Of a DNA stretch of 30,048 bases, positions 23,731-30,048 are shown piece by piece. How positions within the stretch are numbered: position 1 is the stretch's first letter; every line of letters starts with the position of its first letter. Made by a program: the position numbers and the translations under genes. The stretch is from an uncultured Prevotellaceae bacterium (GTDB lineage: Bacteria; Bacteroidota; Bacteroidia; Bacteroidales; Muribaculaceae), in contig CAMYCE010000014.1 in assembly GCA_947254205.1 (NCBI GenBank), positions 1-30,048 of the forward strand, written 5' to 3'. A model generated the notes under the pieces. It ran no database searches. It was given only the letters and a program-made list of their open reading frames with translations, and was not told the origin of the DNA.

Positions 23731-24445
23731 GCAAAATCACCACACCGCTCACAGCAATGTAGCCATACACCACATAGCGAAATGTGGATTGTGGAATGTG
23801 CCTAAACACCAAGGCTCCGAGCGTTGAGCCTATGGCAACTCCCCCCGCCCCATACACATAGTCGAGCCCCACCGTGGGAGTGAGAAAACCATTGATGGCA
23901 CGCACAATGAGCATGCCCACATTGCCGGCAAGCAAATACACTTGAATGAGAGCCATGTAATGCTCTTTGTCGTTTTCCGACGACAAGAAATAGAGCACAG
24001 CAGGTGGTCCCTGCATGCCAAAGAAGCCTCCTAATAGTCCGCTCAGTGTGCCAGCAACAGTTTGGGTGGCTAAATTGGGCTTGAGCTTGATGCGATGGCT
24101 CAAGAAAGTGAAATAAATAGCTATGGCAATGAGCACTGCGCCCAAAATGTGTCGCAACACATGATCGTCAATGCGATTAAGGGTGAAAATGGTTGCCGAC
24201 GACACAATAAGAAATGCACTCAAAATGGGCAAAAGGTGACTCCGGTTGATGCATCGCCACATGCGCCACACCACCACCGCCGATGTGGTCATAGCCAGCA
24301 AGCCCGACAGGCAAGTGGCTTCGCCATAACTCGGCATGAGAAAGGGGAGCACAGTCATGATGAAGATGCCAAAGCCAAAGCCCACCGTGCGCAGCACAAA
24401 GCTTCCCAAAATGGCAAGCAAGAAGATATAGAGAGCGTGTTCCAT
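23720..24445 (-). CDS. TauE/SafE family sulfite/anion exporter-like membrane protein
   Basis: The 241-residue protein is almost entirely hydrophobic, with about seven or eight membrane segments, and belongs to the TauE/SafE family. The segments FVLRTVGFGFGIFIM (first repeat) and VAGTLSGLLGGFFGMQGPPAVLYF (second repeat) show the characteristic GxxG-rich inverted duplication. Substrates of this family include sulfite, sulfoacetate and other organic anions, and cannot be assigned here. There is no sulfur-metabolism gene nearby. The 3' end overlaps rarA by 11 bases in opposite orientation. Confidence 0.85.
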   Translation of the reverse strand: MEHALYIFLLAILGSFVLRTVGFGFGIFIMTVLPFLMPSYGEATCLSGLLAMTTSAVVVWRMWRCINRSHLLPILSAFLIVSSATIFTLNRIDDHVLRHILGAVLIAIAIYFTFLSHRIKLKPNLATQTVAGTLSGLLGGFFGMQGPPAVLYFLSSENDKEHYMALIQVYLLAGNVGMLIVRAINGFLTPTVGLDYVYGAGGVAIGSTLGALVFRHIPQSTFRYVVYGYIAVSGVVILLTA

Positions 24446-24477
24446 TATTGCAATGAAAGATTAGTTCATTCCCAAAA

Positions 24478-24534
24478 TAAAAAAAAACTGTCGAGACTTT
24501 CTCATCGTGTGAGAGAGGGTCTCAACAGTTTTTG
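24478..24534 (-). terminator. Terminator of the sigma factor gene
   Basis: AAAAACTGT (24483-24491) and GAGAC pair with GTCTC and ACAGTTTTT (24525-24533) around an inner TCTC/GAGA hairpin. Read on the minus strand it ends in a long T-run. It is also T-rich in the plus direction and may work both ways. It separates rpoD from the TauE gene. Confidence 0.8.
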
Positions 24535-24565
24535 TGATTTTTTTAGCGGTTTCACACCAGTGTGT

Positions 24566-25423
24566 TTAACCTAAATAAGCTTTGAGTAGTTTGCTCTTTT
24601 GTCCTTTAAGCCTTCTGATTGCTTTTTCCTTGATTTGACGCACACGCTCGCGTGTGAGGTCAAATTTTGCTCCAATTTCTTCAAGAGTCATTTCTTGACA
24701 GCCAATGCCAAAAAACATTCTCAAGATGTCGCGTTCACGAGGGTTCAACTGGTCGAGAGCACGATTCACTTCTTTTGACAATGATTCTTGGTTGAGCGAA
24801 GAGTCGGCCATGGGCGAGTCTTCATTGGGGAGCACGTCGAGCAGGCTGTTGTCTTCTCCGTCGACAAATGGAGCATCAACCGAAACATGACGCCCCGACA
24901 CCTTCATGGTGTCGGCAATCTTCTCAACAGGCACATCGAGTTGCTCGGCAAGCTCTGAGGCCGATGGACGACGCTCGTTTTCTTGCTCAAATCGTTGCAG
25001 AGCCTTGCCAATTTTGTTGAGTGAGCCCACTTGGTTGAGGGGCAGACGCACGATGCGCGACTGCTCGGCAAGTGCTTGAAGAATAGATTGGCGAATCCAC
25101 CACACGGCATAGGAGATAAACTTGAAACCACGCGTTTCATCAAATTTCTGGGCGGCCTTAATGAGGCCAAGATTACCTTCATCGATCAAGTCGGGCAGAC
25201 TCAATCCTTGGTTTTGATACTGTTTTGCCACAGATACTACAAATCGAAGATTTGCGCTCACAAGTTTATCGAGAGCAGCTTGATCACCTTGTTTAATCCT
25301 TTGAGCAAGCTCGACTTCCTCATCAACGGTAATGAGGTCTTTGCGACCAATTTCTTGCAAGTATTTGTCGAGCGATGCGCTCTCGCGATTGGTGATTGAT
25401 TTTGTAATCTTAAGTTGTCTCAT
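24566..25423 (-). CDS. rpoD: Primary RNA polymerase sigma factor, RpoD/SigA family
   Basis: The 285-residue protein has the short form of the housekeeping sigma factor seen in Bacteroidetes. Region 1.2 is near LDKYLQEIGRKDLITVDEEVEL. Region 2 is NLRFVVSVAKQYQNQG, LPDLIDEGNLGLIKAAQKFD and RGFKFISYAVWWIRQSI (core binding, melting and -7 recognition). Region 3 runs through RRPSASELAEQLDV. Region 4 carries the helix-turn-helix TLEEIGAKFDLTRERVRQIKEKA. No extended region 1.1 is present, as usual in the phylum. This protein is presumably what reads the TTG-N20-TAnnTTTG promoters listed here. Confidence 0.95.
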   Translation of the reverse strand: MRQLKITKSITNRESASLDKYLQEIGRKDLITVDEEVELAQRIKQGDQAALDKLVSANLRFVVSVAKQYQNQGLSLPDLIDEGNLGLIKAAQKFDETRGFKFISYAVWWIRQSILQALAEQSRIVRLPLNQVGSLNKIGKALQRFEQENERRPSASELAEQLDVPVEKIADTMKVSGRHVSVDAPFVDGEDNSLLDVLPNEDSPMADSSLNQESLSKEVNRALDQLNPRERDILRMFFGIGCQEMTLEEIGAKFDLTRERVRQIKEKAIRRLKGQKSKLLKAYLG

Positions 25424-25447
25424 TTACAAATGTATAGTTTTAACGTA

Positions 25448-25478
25448 CAAAGGTACGCAATTTTTTTGAGATAGGCAA
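25448..25478 (-). promoter_or_regulatory. Promoter of rpoD
   Basis: On the minus strand TTG (25478-25476), a 20-base spacer and TACCTTTG (25455-25448) form a good match, giving a leader of about 20 bases before the ATG at 25423. Confidence 0.6.
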
Positions 25479-25588
25479 TAGCTCATGCCAACTTCTCACT
25501 GCCACCACTGCCTTCATATCCCATTCTCGTTGTTCTTCTATTTAAAAACTTATTTTGCTGTACTTTATTGTGCTCGCATGATAAAAAG

Positions 25589-25622
25589 CCAACCACACTC
25601 TTTTTTGAGAGAGTGTGGTTGG
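25589..25622 (-). terminator. Terminator of the degP/htrA gene
   Basis: CCAACCACACTCT (25589-25601) pairs perfectly with AGAGTGTGGTTGG (25610-25622) around an 8-base loop. On the minus strand it is followed by CTTTTT. It lies 38 bases beyond the stop codon at 25660. Confidence 0.85.
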
Positions 25623-25659
25623 TTGTAAAAAGGATAGGGGCTATTATTAGAGATAGCCT

Positions 25660-27195
25660 TTATTCGTCGGCAATGTCGATGCCAATATACTTTTTCTTGC
25701 CAGTGGCAGTGAGACCGGTGACAAACATCACCTTGTCGGCATCTTTGGAGCGCATGATTTGGTTGTAGATTTCTTCAACATCGTCTTGGCTGTTCACGGG
25801 CATGTTGTTGATGTCGGTAATGATGAACCCTTCTTCAACGCCGGCAGCTTTAAACTTGCCTCGTTTCAAGCCCTTCACTTTCACGCCATTTTTGATTTTG
25901 AGGTCGTCTTTCTCGGTGCCTGAGAGTTTCATGAAGGTGCAACCCAGCGAGGTGAAGTCGCTGCTCTTGGTGATTTTGGTGTTGCCTTCGTTGTTCTTGA
26001 ATGTGATGGTGGCGTGGCGCAGCTTGTTGTTGCGATAGTAGGCCACTTCGGCTTTGTCGCCAGGGCGCAACTTGTTCATTTCTTCTTGCAGTTCACCACT
26101 GTTTTTCACATCGTTGCCATTGAGTTTCACGATCACATCACCCTCTTTGAGTCCGGCCTCTTCGGCTGCACCATCGGCAGTCACTTTGGCCACATAAATG
26201 CCATCGTTGGTCACGGTGATTTCGTGTTCTTTAGCAAGTTCGGCATCAAGTTCGCGATAGCTCACGCCCAGCACGGCGCGTTGCACAGTGCCATATTGCT
26301 TGAGGTCGGTGACCACTTTTTTCACGGTGTTGCTGGGAATGGCAAAAGAGATGCCGGCATAGTTGCCCGTTTGCGAATAAATCATGGTGTTGATGCCAAT
26401 GAGTTGCCCGTCGATGTTGACCAGTGCGCCACCACTATTGCCGGGGTTGGCGGCTGCATCGTGCTGAATAAAGGCTTTGATGCCCATGTTGGAACTCTCG
26501 GTCACGCCACGGGCTTTGGCGCTCACGATGCCCGAAGTGACACTGGCGTTGAAGCCAAATGGGTTACCAATGGCAAGTGCCCATTCGCCCACCTTCACCT
26601 CGTCGCTGTTGGCAAAGGTGGCTGGTTTTAGGTTTTTGGCACTGATTTTGATGAGCGCAATGTCGGTTGAGGGGTCGGTGCCAATCACGCGAGCGTTATA
26701 CTCGCTGTTGTCGTTGAGAGTGACGGTGAGTTTTTCGGCTCCGTCGATCACGTGATTATTGGTCACGATATAGCCATCGGCACTGATAATCACGCCCGAA
26801 CCGCTGCCACGCAATTGTGGCTTCTCTTCGCTTTTCTTTTGTGATTTTTGCTGTTGCTGACGACGACGTGAACTGCCATCACCAAAGAAAAATTCAAATG
26901 GGTCGAAAAAATCATCGCCACCAAATTGCTGATATTGTTGCTGGCGCGAGGGTTGGTAGTTCTTGATAGAAACCACCGAGTTGATGCAGTTTTCGGCCAC
27001 TTTGGTGAAATCAGGGTAGCTCACAGTGGCACGAGCCGAGGCCGTGTTGACCAAGTTGCCCATCACTGCCTCTTGTTGGGTTGAGGGAATGAACACATCG
27101 CCCTTGCTGTTTTGAGAGCTTGCTTGCAATGAAAATGACGAGCCCAAGAGTGTTGCGCTCATCAGTGAAAGGATTAATTTGCTGTTCTGTTTCAT
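25660..27195 (-). CDS. htrA: DegP/HtrA (Do-family) periplasmic serine protease
   Basis: The 511-residue protein degrades or refolds damaged envelope proteins. The signal peptide is SKLILSLMSATLLGSSFSLQA. The trypsin-like domain carries His148 in TNNHVIDGA, Asp178 in DPSTDIALI and Ser254 in NPGNSGGALVN. Two PDZ domains follow (about 300-390 and 405-500): TNDGIYVAKVTADGAAEEAGLKEGD and KVKGLKRGKFKAAGVEEGFIITDIN. A Q/S-rich segment (about 83-120, QQQQKSQKKSEE) sits between the signal and the protease domain, longer than in E. coli DegP. It has its own promoter and terminator, and a 14-bp palindrome lies in its leader. Confidence 0.95.
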   Translation of the reverse strand: MKQNSKLILSLMSATLLGSSFSLQASSQNSKGDVFIPSTQQEAVMGNLVNTASARATVSYPDFTKVAENCINSVVSIKNYQPSRQQQYQQFGGDDFFDPFEFFFGDGSSRRRQQQQKSQKKSEEKPQLRGSGSGVIISADGYIVTNNHVIDGAEKLTVTLNDNSEYNARVIGTDPSTDIALIKISAKNLKPATFANSDEVKVGEWALAIGNPFGFNASVTSGIVSAKARGVTESSNMGIKAFIQHDAAANPGNSGGALVNIDGQLIGINTMIYSQTGNYAGISFAIPSNTVKKVVTDLKQYGTVQRAVLGVSYRELDAELAKEHEITVTNDGIYVAKVTADGAAEEAGLKEGDVIVKLNGNDVKNSGELQEEMNKLRPGDKAEVAYYRNNKLRHATITFKNNEGNTKITKSSDFTSLGCTFMKLSGTEKDDLKIKNGVKVKGLKRGKFKAAGVEEGFIITDINNMPVNSQDDVEEIYNQIMRSKDADKVMFVTGLTATGKKKYIGIDIADE

Positions 27196-27239
27196 ATTTT
27201 TTTATGTGTTAAATAAATTCCTCTTTTAAAAGTTGCAAT

Positions 27240-27253
27240 AGTTAAATTTAACT
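27240..27253. promoter_or_regulatory. Palindrome in the htrA leader
   Basis: AGTTAAATTTAACT is a perfect 14-bp palindrome just downstream of the likely transcription start of htrA. A longer imperfect inverted repeat (AAAAGTT and AACTTTT) surrounds it. It may be an operator for a stress regulator, or a simple AT-rich hairpin. Confidence 0.35.
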
Positions 27254-27267
27254 TTTGAATTCACACC

Positions 27268-27297
27268 CAAAAGTACATCATTAATCGAAAAAAGCAA
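27268..27297 (-). promoter_or_regulatory. Promoter of htrA
   Basis: On the minus strand TTG (27297-27295), a 19-base spacer and TACTTTTG (27275-27268) fit the consensus, giving a leader of about 65 bases. Confidence 0.6.
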
Positions 27298-27418
27298 TAG
27301 CCCTAAAGCCTATTTTAAACTAAATTAATAGGAAAAAAGCGTTATTTCATAATAATTAAAGGATAGTTGAGTGAGGTGAAGTTTAAAAGGTGAAGAGGAG
27401 CAGCAATTGTGTGGCGTG

Positions 27419-27451
27419 GCCGTGGTGTTGAAAGCCAACACCGGGCACGGC
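27419..27451. terminator. GC-rich hairpin upstream of the RNase P promoter
   Basis: GGTGTTG (27424-27430) pairs with CAACACC (27436-27442). GCCGT (27419-27423) pairs with ACGGC (27447-27451) across a GGGC bulge. It ends just before the TTG box of rnpB, and no plus-strand gene precedes it. It may act as a terminator shielding rnpB, but no T-run is seen. Confidence 0.35.
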
Positions 27452-27456
27452 TCTTG

Positions 27457-27487
27457 TTGTGCATGAAATAAAATTAAGTTATCTTTG
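27457..27487 (+). promoter_or_regulatory. Promoter of rnpB
   Basis: TTG (27457-27459), a 20-base spacer and TATCTTTG (27480-27487) match the consensus closely. The RNA begins about 14 bases later. Confidence 0.7.
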
Positions 27488-27500
27488 TACACAATAAATG

Positions 27501-27896
27501 CAGTATGGCGGTCTGTCGCTCGTGGCTCATCATGGAGTGCGAGAGGAAAGTCCGGGCAACACAGAGCATCACATTTCTTAACGGGAAGCCAGGGGTGACC
27601 TTGGGGTTAAGGTAACAGAAAACAACCGCCACCGGTGCCTCTTGAGGCAGGGGGGCAAGGGTGAAAAGGCGAGGTAAGAGCTCACCGGGCAGCGTGGCAA
27701 CACGTTGTGCCGTACTACCTGTGAGTTGCAAGGTCAAGTATATCGGCATTTAAGGGTTGCTCGCCCATTGTCGAGGGGTAGACTGCTATACCGGCATGGC
27801 AACATGACGGACAGATAAATGACAGACGGTGTGTGGATGTCGGCATTATATGTTGAGGATTCAACACACTACATAACCCGGCTTATAGCCATACTG
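27501..27896 (+). ncRNA. rnpB: RNase P RNA (class A)
   Basis: The RNA subunit of RNase P cuts leader sequences from pre-tRNAs. The ends pair as the P1 stem: CAGTATGGC (27501-27509) with GCCATACTG (27888-27896). Universal landmarks are present in order: GAGGAAAGTCCGGGC, ACAGAAA, GAGCTCACCGGGC, AGATAAATGAC and ACATAACCCGGCTTA. The length of about 396 bases is normal. A GTG then ten or so T residues follow the P1 stem and may serve as the terminator. Shadow ORFs inside are not real genes. Confidence 0.95.
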
Positions 27897-27907
27897 TGTT
27901 TTTTTTT
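27897..27907 (+). terminator. T-run after RNase P RNA
   Basis: A long T-run directly follows the P1 stem, which could act as an intrinsic terminator. The next gene starts 35 bases after the RNA, so some readthrough is possible. Confidence 0.4.
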
Positions 27908-27930
27908 AAAAATAAACAGCCCCAGCCACT

Positions 27931-28998
27931 ATGTCGATAATTGAAAAATTCAAGCATCATGTGATAGAGCCTGTGGTAGCTTGCTATCGCTACTGCACGG
28001 GAGGAGTGTGGAACGACACACGCAACAGTTGGAAAGTGAATGCCGTGAAAATTGTGAATCTCTCGGTGCGCAATTTCATGGACAAAGACCTGCAAGACAA
28101 GGCTTGCAATCTCACCTATCGCACTGTGCTTGCCACTGTGCCCACTTTGGCCATGCTCTTTGCTGTGGGGCGTGGCTTTGGCTTTCAAAAACTCATGCAA
28201 GATGAGCTCACACGGCTCTTGCCTGCTCAACGCCAAGCCCTTGAAACCTCATTGCAGTTTGTCGACAACTATCTCTCGCGTGCCTCGCAGGGCATTTTTG
28301 TGGGCATTGGACTCCTTTTCTTGTTGTGGACTTTGATTTCGCTCATGAGCAATGTGGAGAAAGCCTTCAACGACATTTGGGGCGTGAAAAATGGTCGTTC
28401 TTTTTATCGCAAGGTGGTCGACTACACTGCTTTTTTCATTGTGTTGCCCATTCTCATCATTTGCTCGGCAGGCATACAGGTGTTCATGTCTCACACGGTG
28501 CAGTCTTTCATTGGCTTCATGCCCATTTCGCCATGGTTGGTGCATTTGCTCGACTACACACCGTTGCTGTTGTCGTGGGTAACTTTCACTTTAGCTTTCA
28601 AACTCCTTCCTGCCACACGGGTTCACCTCAAGGGGGCTACAATCGCTGGCGTGATATTTGGATCGTTGTTCTATGGTCTTGAGTTGCTGTTTGTGAAGGG
28701 GCAATTCTTTGTGGCAAGCTATAATGCCATTTATGGCAGTTTTGCCTTTGTGTTGTTGTTGCTCATTTGGTTGCAATGGTCGTGGCTCATTGCCATGATT
28801 GGGGCTATGGTGAATTTTGCAATACAAAGCAAAGACTCCTATCAACCTCAAGTCAAGCAACAATTGCAGACGATTACCCAAGAATATATCGACCAACTCG
28901 AAATGGCCAGTCACGAAATTATCGACAAGTTGCGTGCTCGCCACAATGCCGAGTCGGGAGTCGATGACGATTCAACCTCTCAAGTCGAGCGACAGTAG
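27931..28998 (+). CDS. YihY/virulence factor BrkB family membrane protein
   Basis: The 355-residue protein has about six membrane segments. The family signatures are ACNLTYRTVLATVPTLAMLFA, LWTLISLMSNVEKAFNDIWG, RVHLKGATIAGVIFGSLFYGLE, and ASYNAIYGSFAFVLLLLIWLQWSWLI. These fit the YihY (formerly RNase BN-like) family, which is membrane-bound and of uncertain function; the old RNase name was a misassignment. The C-terminus is a charged, helical tail (about 300-355). No promoter was found between it and rnpB, so it may be read through from the RNA gene. The last 27 bases overlap folC on the opposite strand. Confidence 0.88.
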   Translation: MSIIEKFKHHVIEPVVACYRYCTGGVWNDTRNSWKVNAVKIVNLSVRNFMDKDLQDKACNLTYRTVLATVPTLAMLFAVGRGFGFQKLMQDELTRLLPAQRQALETSLQFVDNYLSRASQGIFVGIGLLFLLWTLISLMSNVEKAFNDIWGVKNGRSFYRKVVDYTAFFIVLPILIICSAGIQVFMSHTVQSFIGFMPISPWLVHLLDYTPLLLSWVTFTLAFKLLPATRVHLKGATIAGVIFGSLFYGLELLFVKGQFFVASYNAIYGSFAFVLLLLIWLQWSWLIAMIGAMVNFAIQSKDSYQPQVKQQLQTITQEYIDQLEMASHEIIDKLRARHNAESGVDDDSTSQVERQ

Positions 28999-30048
28999 CT
29001 CGGCCAGCACATACATGCTTCCACCCACATACACCATGTCGTCTTCTTGTGCCTCACCCAGTGCAGCCCGATAGGCCCTCTCAACGCTATCATAGCATTG
29101 TCCCTCAATTTCATGTTTCTTGGCCATAACTTGCAGGTCGAGAGCAGGGAGTGCGCGCTCGCTTTGAGCTTGAGTGAAATAATAGGTGGCACCGGTGGGC
29201 AGCAATGCCAGCACATTGTCAACGTCTTTGTCTTTCATGAAACCAATCACCATGTGCAAGCGCTTGTAGTGTTCTTGTGCCAGTTGGTGCACAATTTGCC
29301 TGAAAGCTCCCACATTGTGCCCTGAGTCGCACAGCACACGAGGCTTGCTTCCCAGCTGTTGCCATCGCCCAATGAAGCCCGATAGCCGACACACATGTTC
29401 AAAGGCATAGGCTACCGCTTGAGGGGTGATTGTTGCACCTTGAAGTTTGAGTTGGTTGAGTGCCGTGAGCACGGTGTTGGCATTCTTGACTTGAAAGTCA
29501 CCTCCCAATTCATCGGTGAGGGTGCCATAATCCACGGTTTCGATGATGTTGTGCCCATCAACACTTTTGCCTTCAATCACTTGTGGCATGTCTTGAGCAA
29601 ACACGATGGGGGAGTGGGTTGCTCTTGCTTGGGCTTCAAACACGGCCCTCACCTCGCCTTGTGCTTCGCCAATCACCACGGGCACTTCTTGCTTAATGAT
29701 TCCAGCCTTTTCGCCAGCAATTTCGGTGAGCGTGTTGCCCAAAAATTGAGTGTGGTCGAGCGAGATGTTGGTGATGATGCTCAACACGGGGGCAATGATG
29801 TTGGTGCTGTCGAGTCGGCCTCCCAGTCCCACTTCAATCACGGCATAATCAACTGCACATTGCCTAAAGTAGTCCATGGCCATGGTAGAGGTGAGCTCAA
29901 AAAAGGTGGGGTGTCCTTCATAGCCCATGGCAAAATATTTGGCCATAAACTCTGTTACTTTTTCTTTGGGCATCATTTTGCCGTTCACCTTGATGCGTTC
30001 CCTAAAGTCGACAATGTGGGGCGAGGTGTAGAGCCCAACCTTGTAGCC
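28972..30048 (-). CDS. folC: Bifunctional folylpolyglutamate/dihydrofolate synthase (partial)
   Basis: The minus-strand frame is open to the window edge, so the N-terminus with the ATP loop lies outside. The visible 358 residues begin GYKVGLYTSPHIVDFRERIK, which is the folate-binding region of FolC. EVGLGGRLDSTNI, LSIITNISLDHTQFLGNTLTEIAGEKAGIIK, and the C-terminal domain with RVLCDSGHNVGAF follow. It adds glutamate to folate and may also form dihydrofolate. An ATG at 29988 lies inside the gene and is not the start. The 3' end overlaps the YihY gene by 27 bases in opposite orientation. Confidence 0.95.
   Translation of the reverse strand, partial: GYKVGLYTSPHIVDFRERIKVNGKMMPKEKVTEFMAKYFAMGYEGHPTFFELTSTMAMDYFRQCAVDYAVIEVGLGGRLDSTNIIAPVLSIITNISLDHTQFLGNTLTEIAGEKAGIIKQEVPVVIGEAQGEVRAVFEAQARATHSPIVFAQDMPQVIEGKSVDGHNIIETVDYGTLTDELGGDFQVKNANTVLTALNQLKLQGATITPQAVAYAFEHVCRLSGFIGRWQQLGSKPRVLCDSGHNVGAFRQIVHQLAQEHYKRLHMVIGFMKDKDVDNVLALLPTGATYYFTQAQSERALPALDLQVMAKKHEIEGQCYDSVERAYRAALGEAQEDDMVYVGGSMYVLAELLSLDLRG

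Larger units (their letters stand above)
27196..27500. other. Intergenic region between htrA and rnpB
   Basis: This 305-base gap holds the htrA leader with its palindrome (27240-27253), the htrA promoter, an AT-rich stretch, the GC-rich hairpin at 27419-27451, and the rnpB promoter at 27457-27487. No gene is seen. Confidence 0.5.

Noticed and set aside
27474..27749. 91-codon minus-strand ORF
   Set aside because: It lies within the conserved RNase P RNA.
1..30048. CRISPR array, prophage or complete insertion sequence
   Set aside because: No regularly spaced repeats, no integrase or phage genes, and no transposase were seen.

Overview
The window looks like a chromosomal segment of a gut-type Bacteroidales bacterium, probably near Muribaculaceae or Prevotellaceae, though the family cannot be fixed by eye. 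Three things point there. Many genes are preceded by the Bacteroidetes -7 box TAnnTTTG, often with a TTG about 20 bases upstream. At least one secreted protein ends in a type IX secretion-like C-terminal domain. The order DUF1599 - BT_3928-like DoxX protein - tpiA - SPOR protein - folE is, from memory, typical of Bacteroides relatives.

Layout. Bases 1-700 hold the tail of a secreted protein, a long hairpin, and a short minus-strand outer-membrane protein that has no usable start codon at its signal peptide. Bases 900-3000 carry ptb-buk, which turn butyryl-CoA (or branched acyl-CoA) into acid plus ATP. Bases 3000-7200 (minus strand) carry holB and an AddB-like PD-(D/E)XK nuclease split into two frames by one base. 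Bases 7400-10900 hold a glycine-zipper/OmpA lipoprotein and a large secreted subtilisin-like protease, separated by a 185-bp inverted-repeat element. Bases 11100-15750 hold parC, a DUF3316 protein and an S41 peptidase lipoprotein, tightly packed.

Bases 15800-17000 are the accessory spot. An AT-rich ORF fuses the start of a DNA methyltransferase to the end of what looks like an MvaI/BcnI-type restriction enzyme, so it is probably the scar of a deleted restriction-modification system. It is followed by tRNA-Leu(TAG) and a small terminator-bounded segment of unknown content. Bases 17050-21110 hold the conserved DUF1599/DoxX/tpiA/SPOR/folE block, followed by tRNA-Gly and tRNA-Leu(GAG). After a structured leader come a dockerin-like secreted protein and rarA. 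The minus strand then carries a TauE/SafE transporter, the primary sigma factor and a DegP/HtrA protease. The window closes with the RNase P RNA, a YihY/BrkB membrane protein, and a convergent folC that runs off the end.

Most of the window is ordinary housekeeping sequence. The points most worth a second look are the restriction-modification scar, the 185-bp inverted repeat and its short relative, the split nuclease gene, the start-less outer-membrane gene, and the two structured intergenic regions near the tRNA genes.
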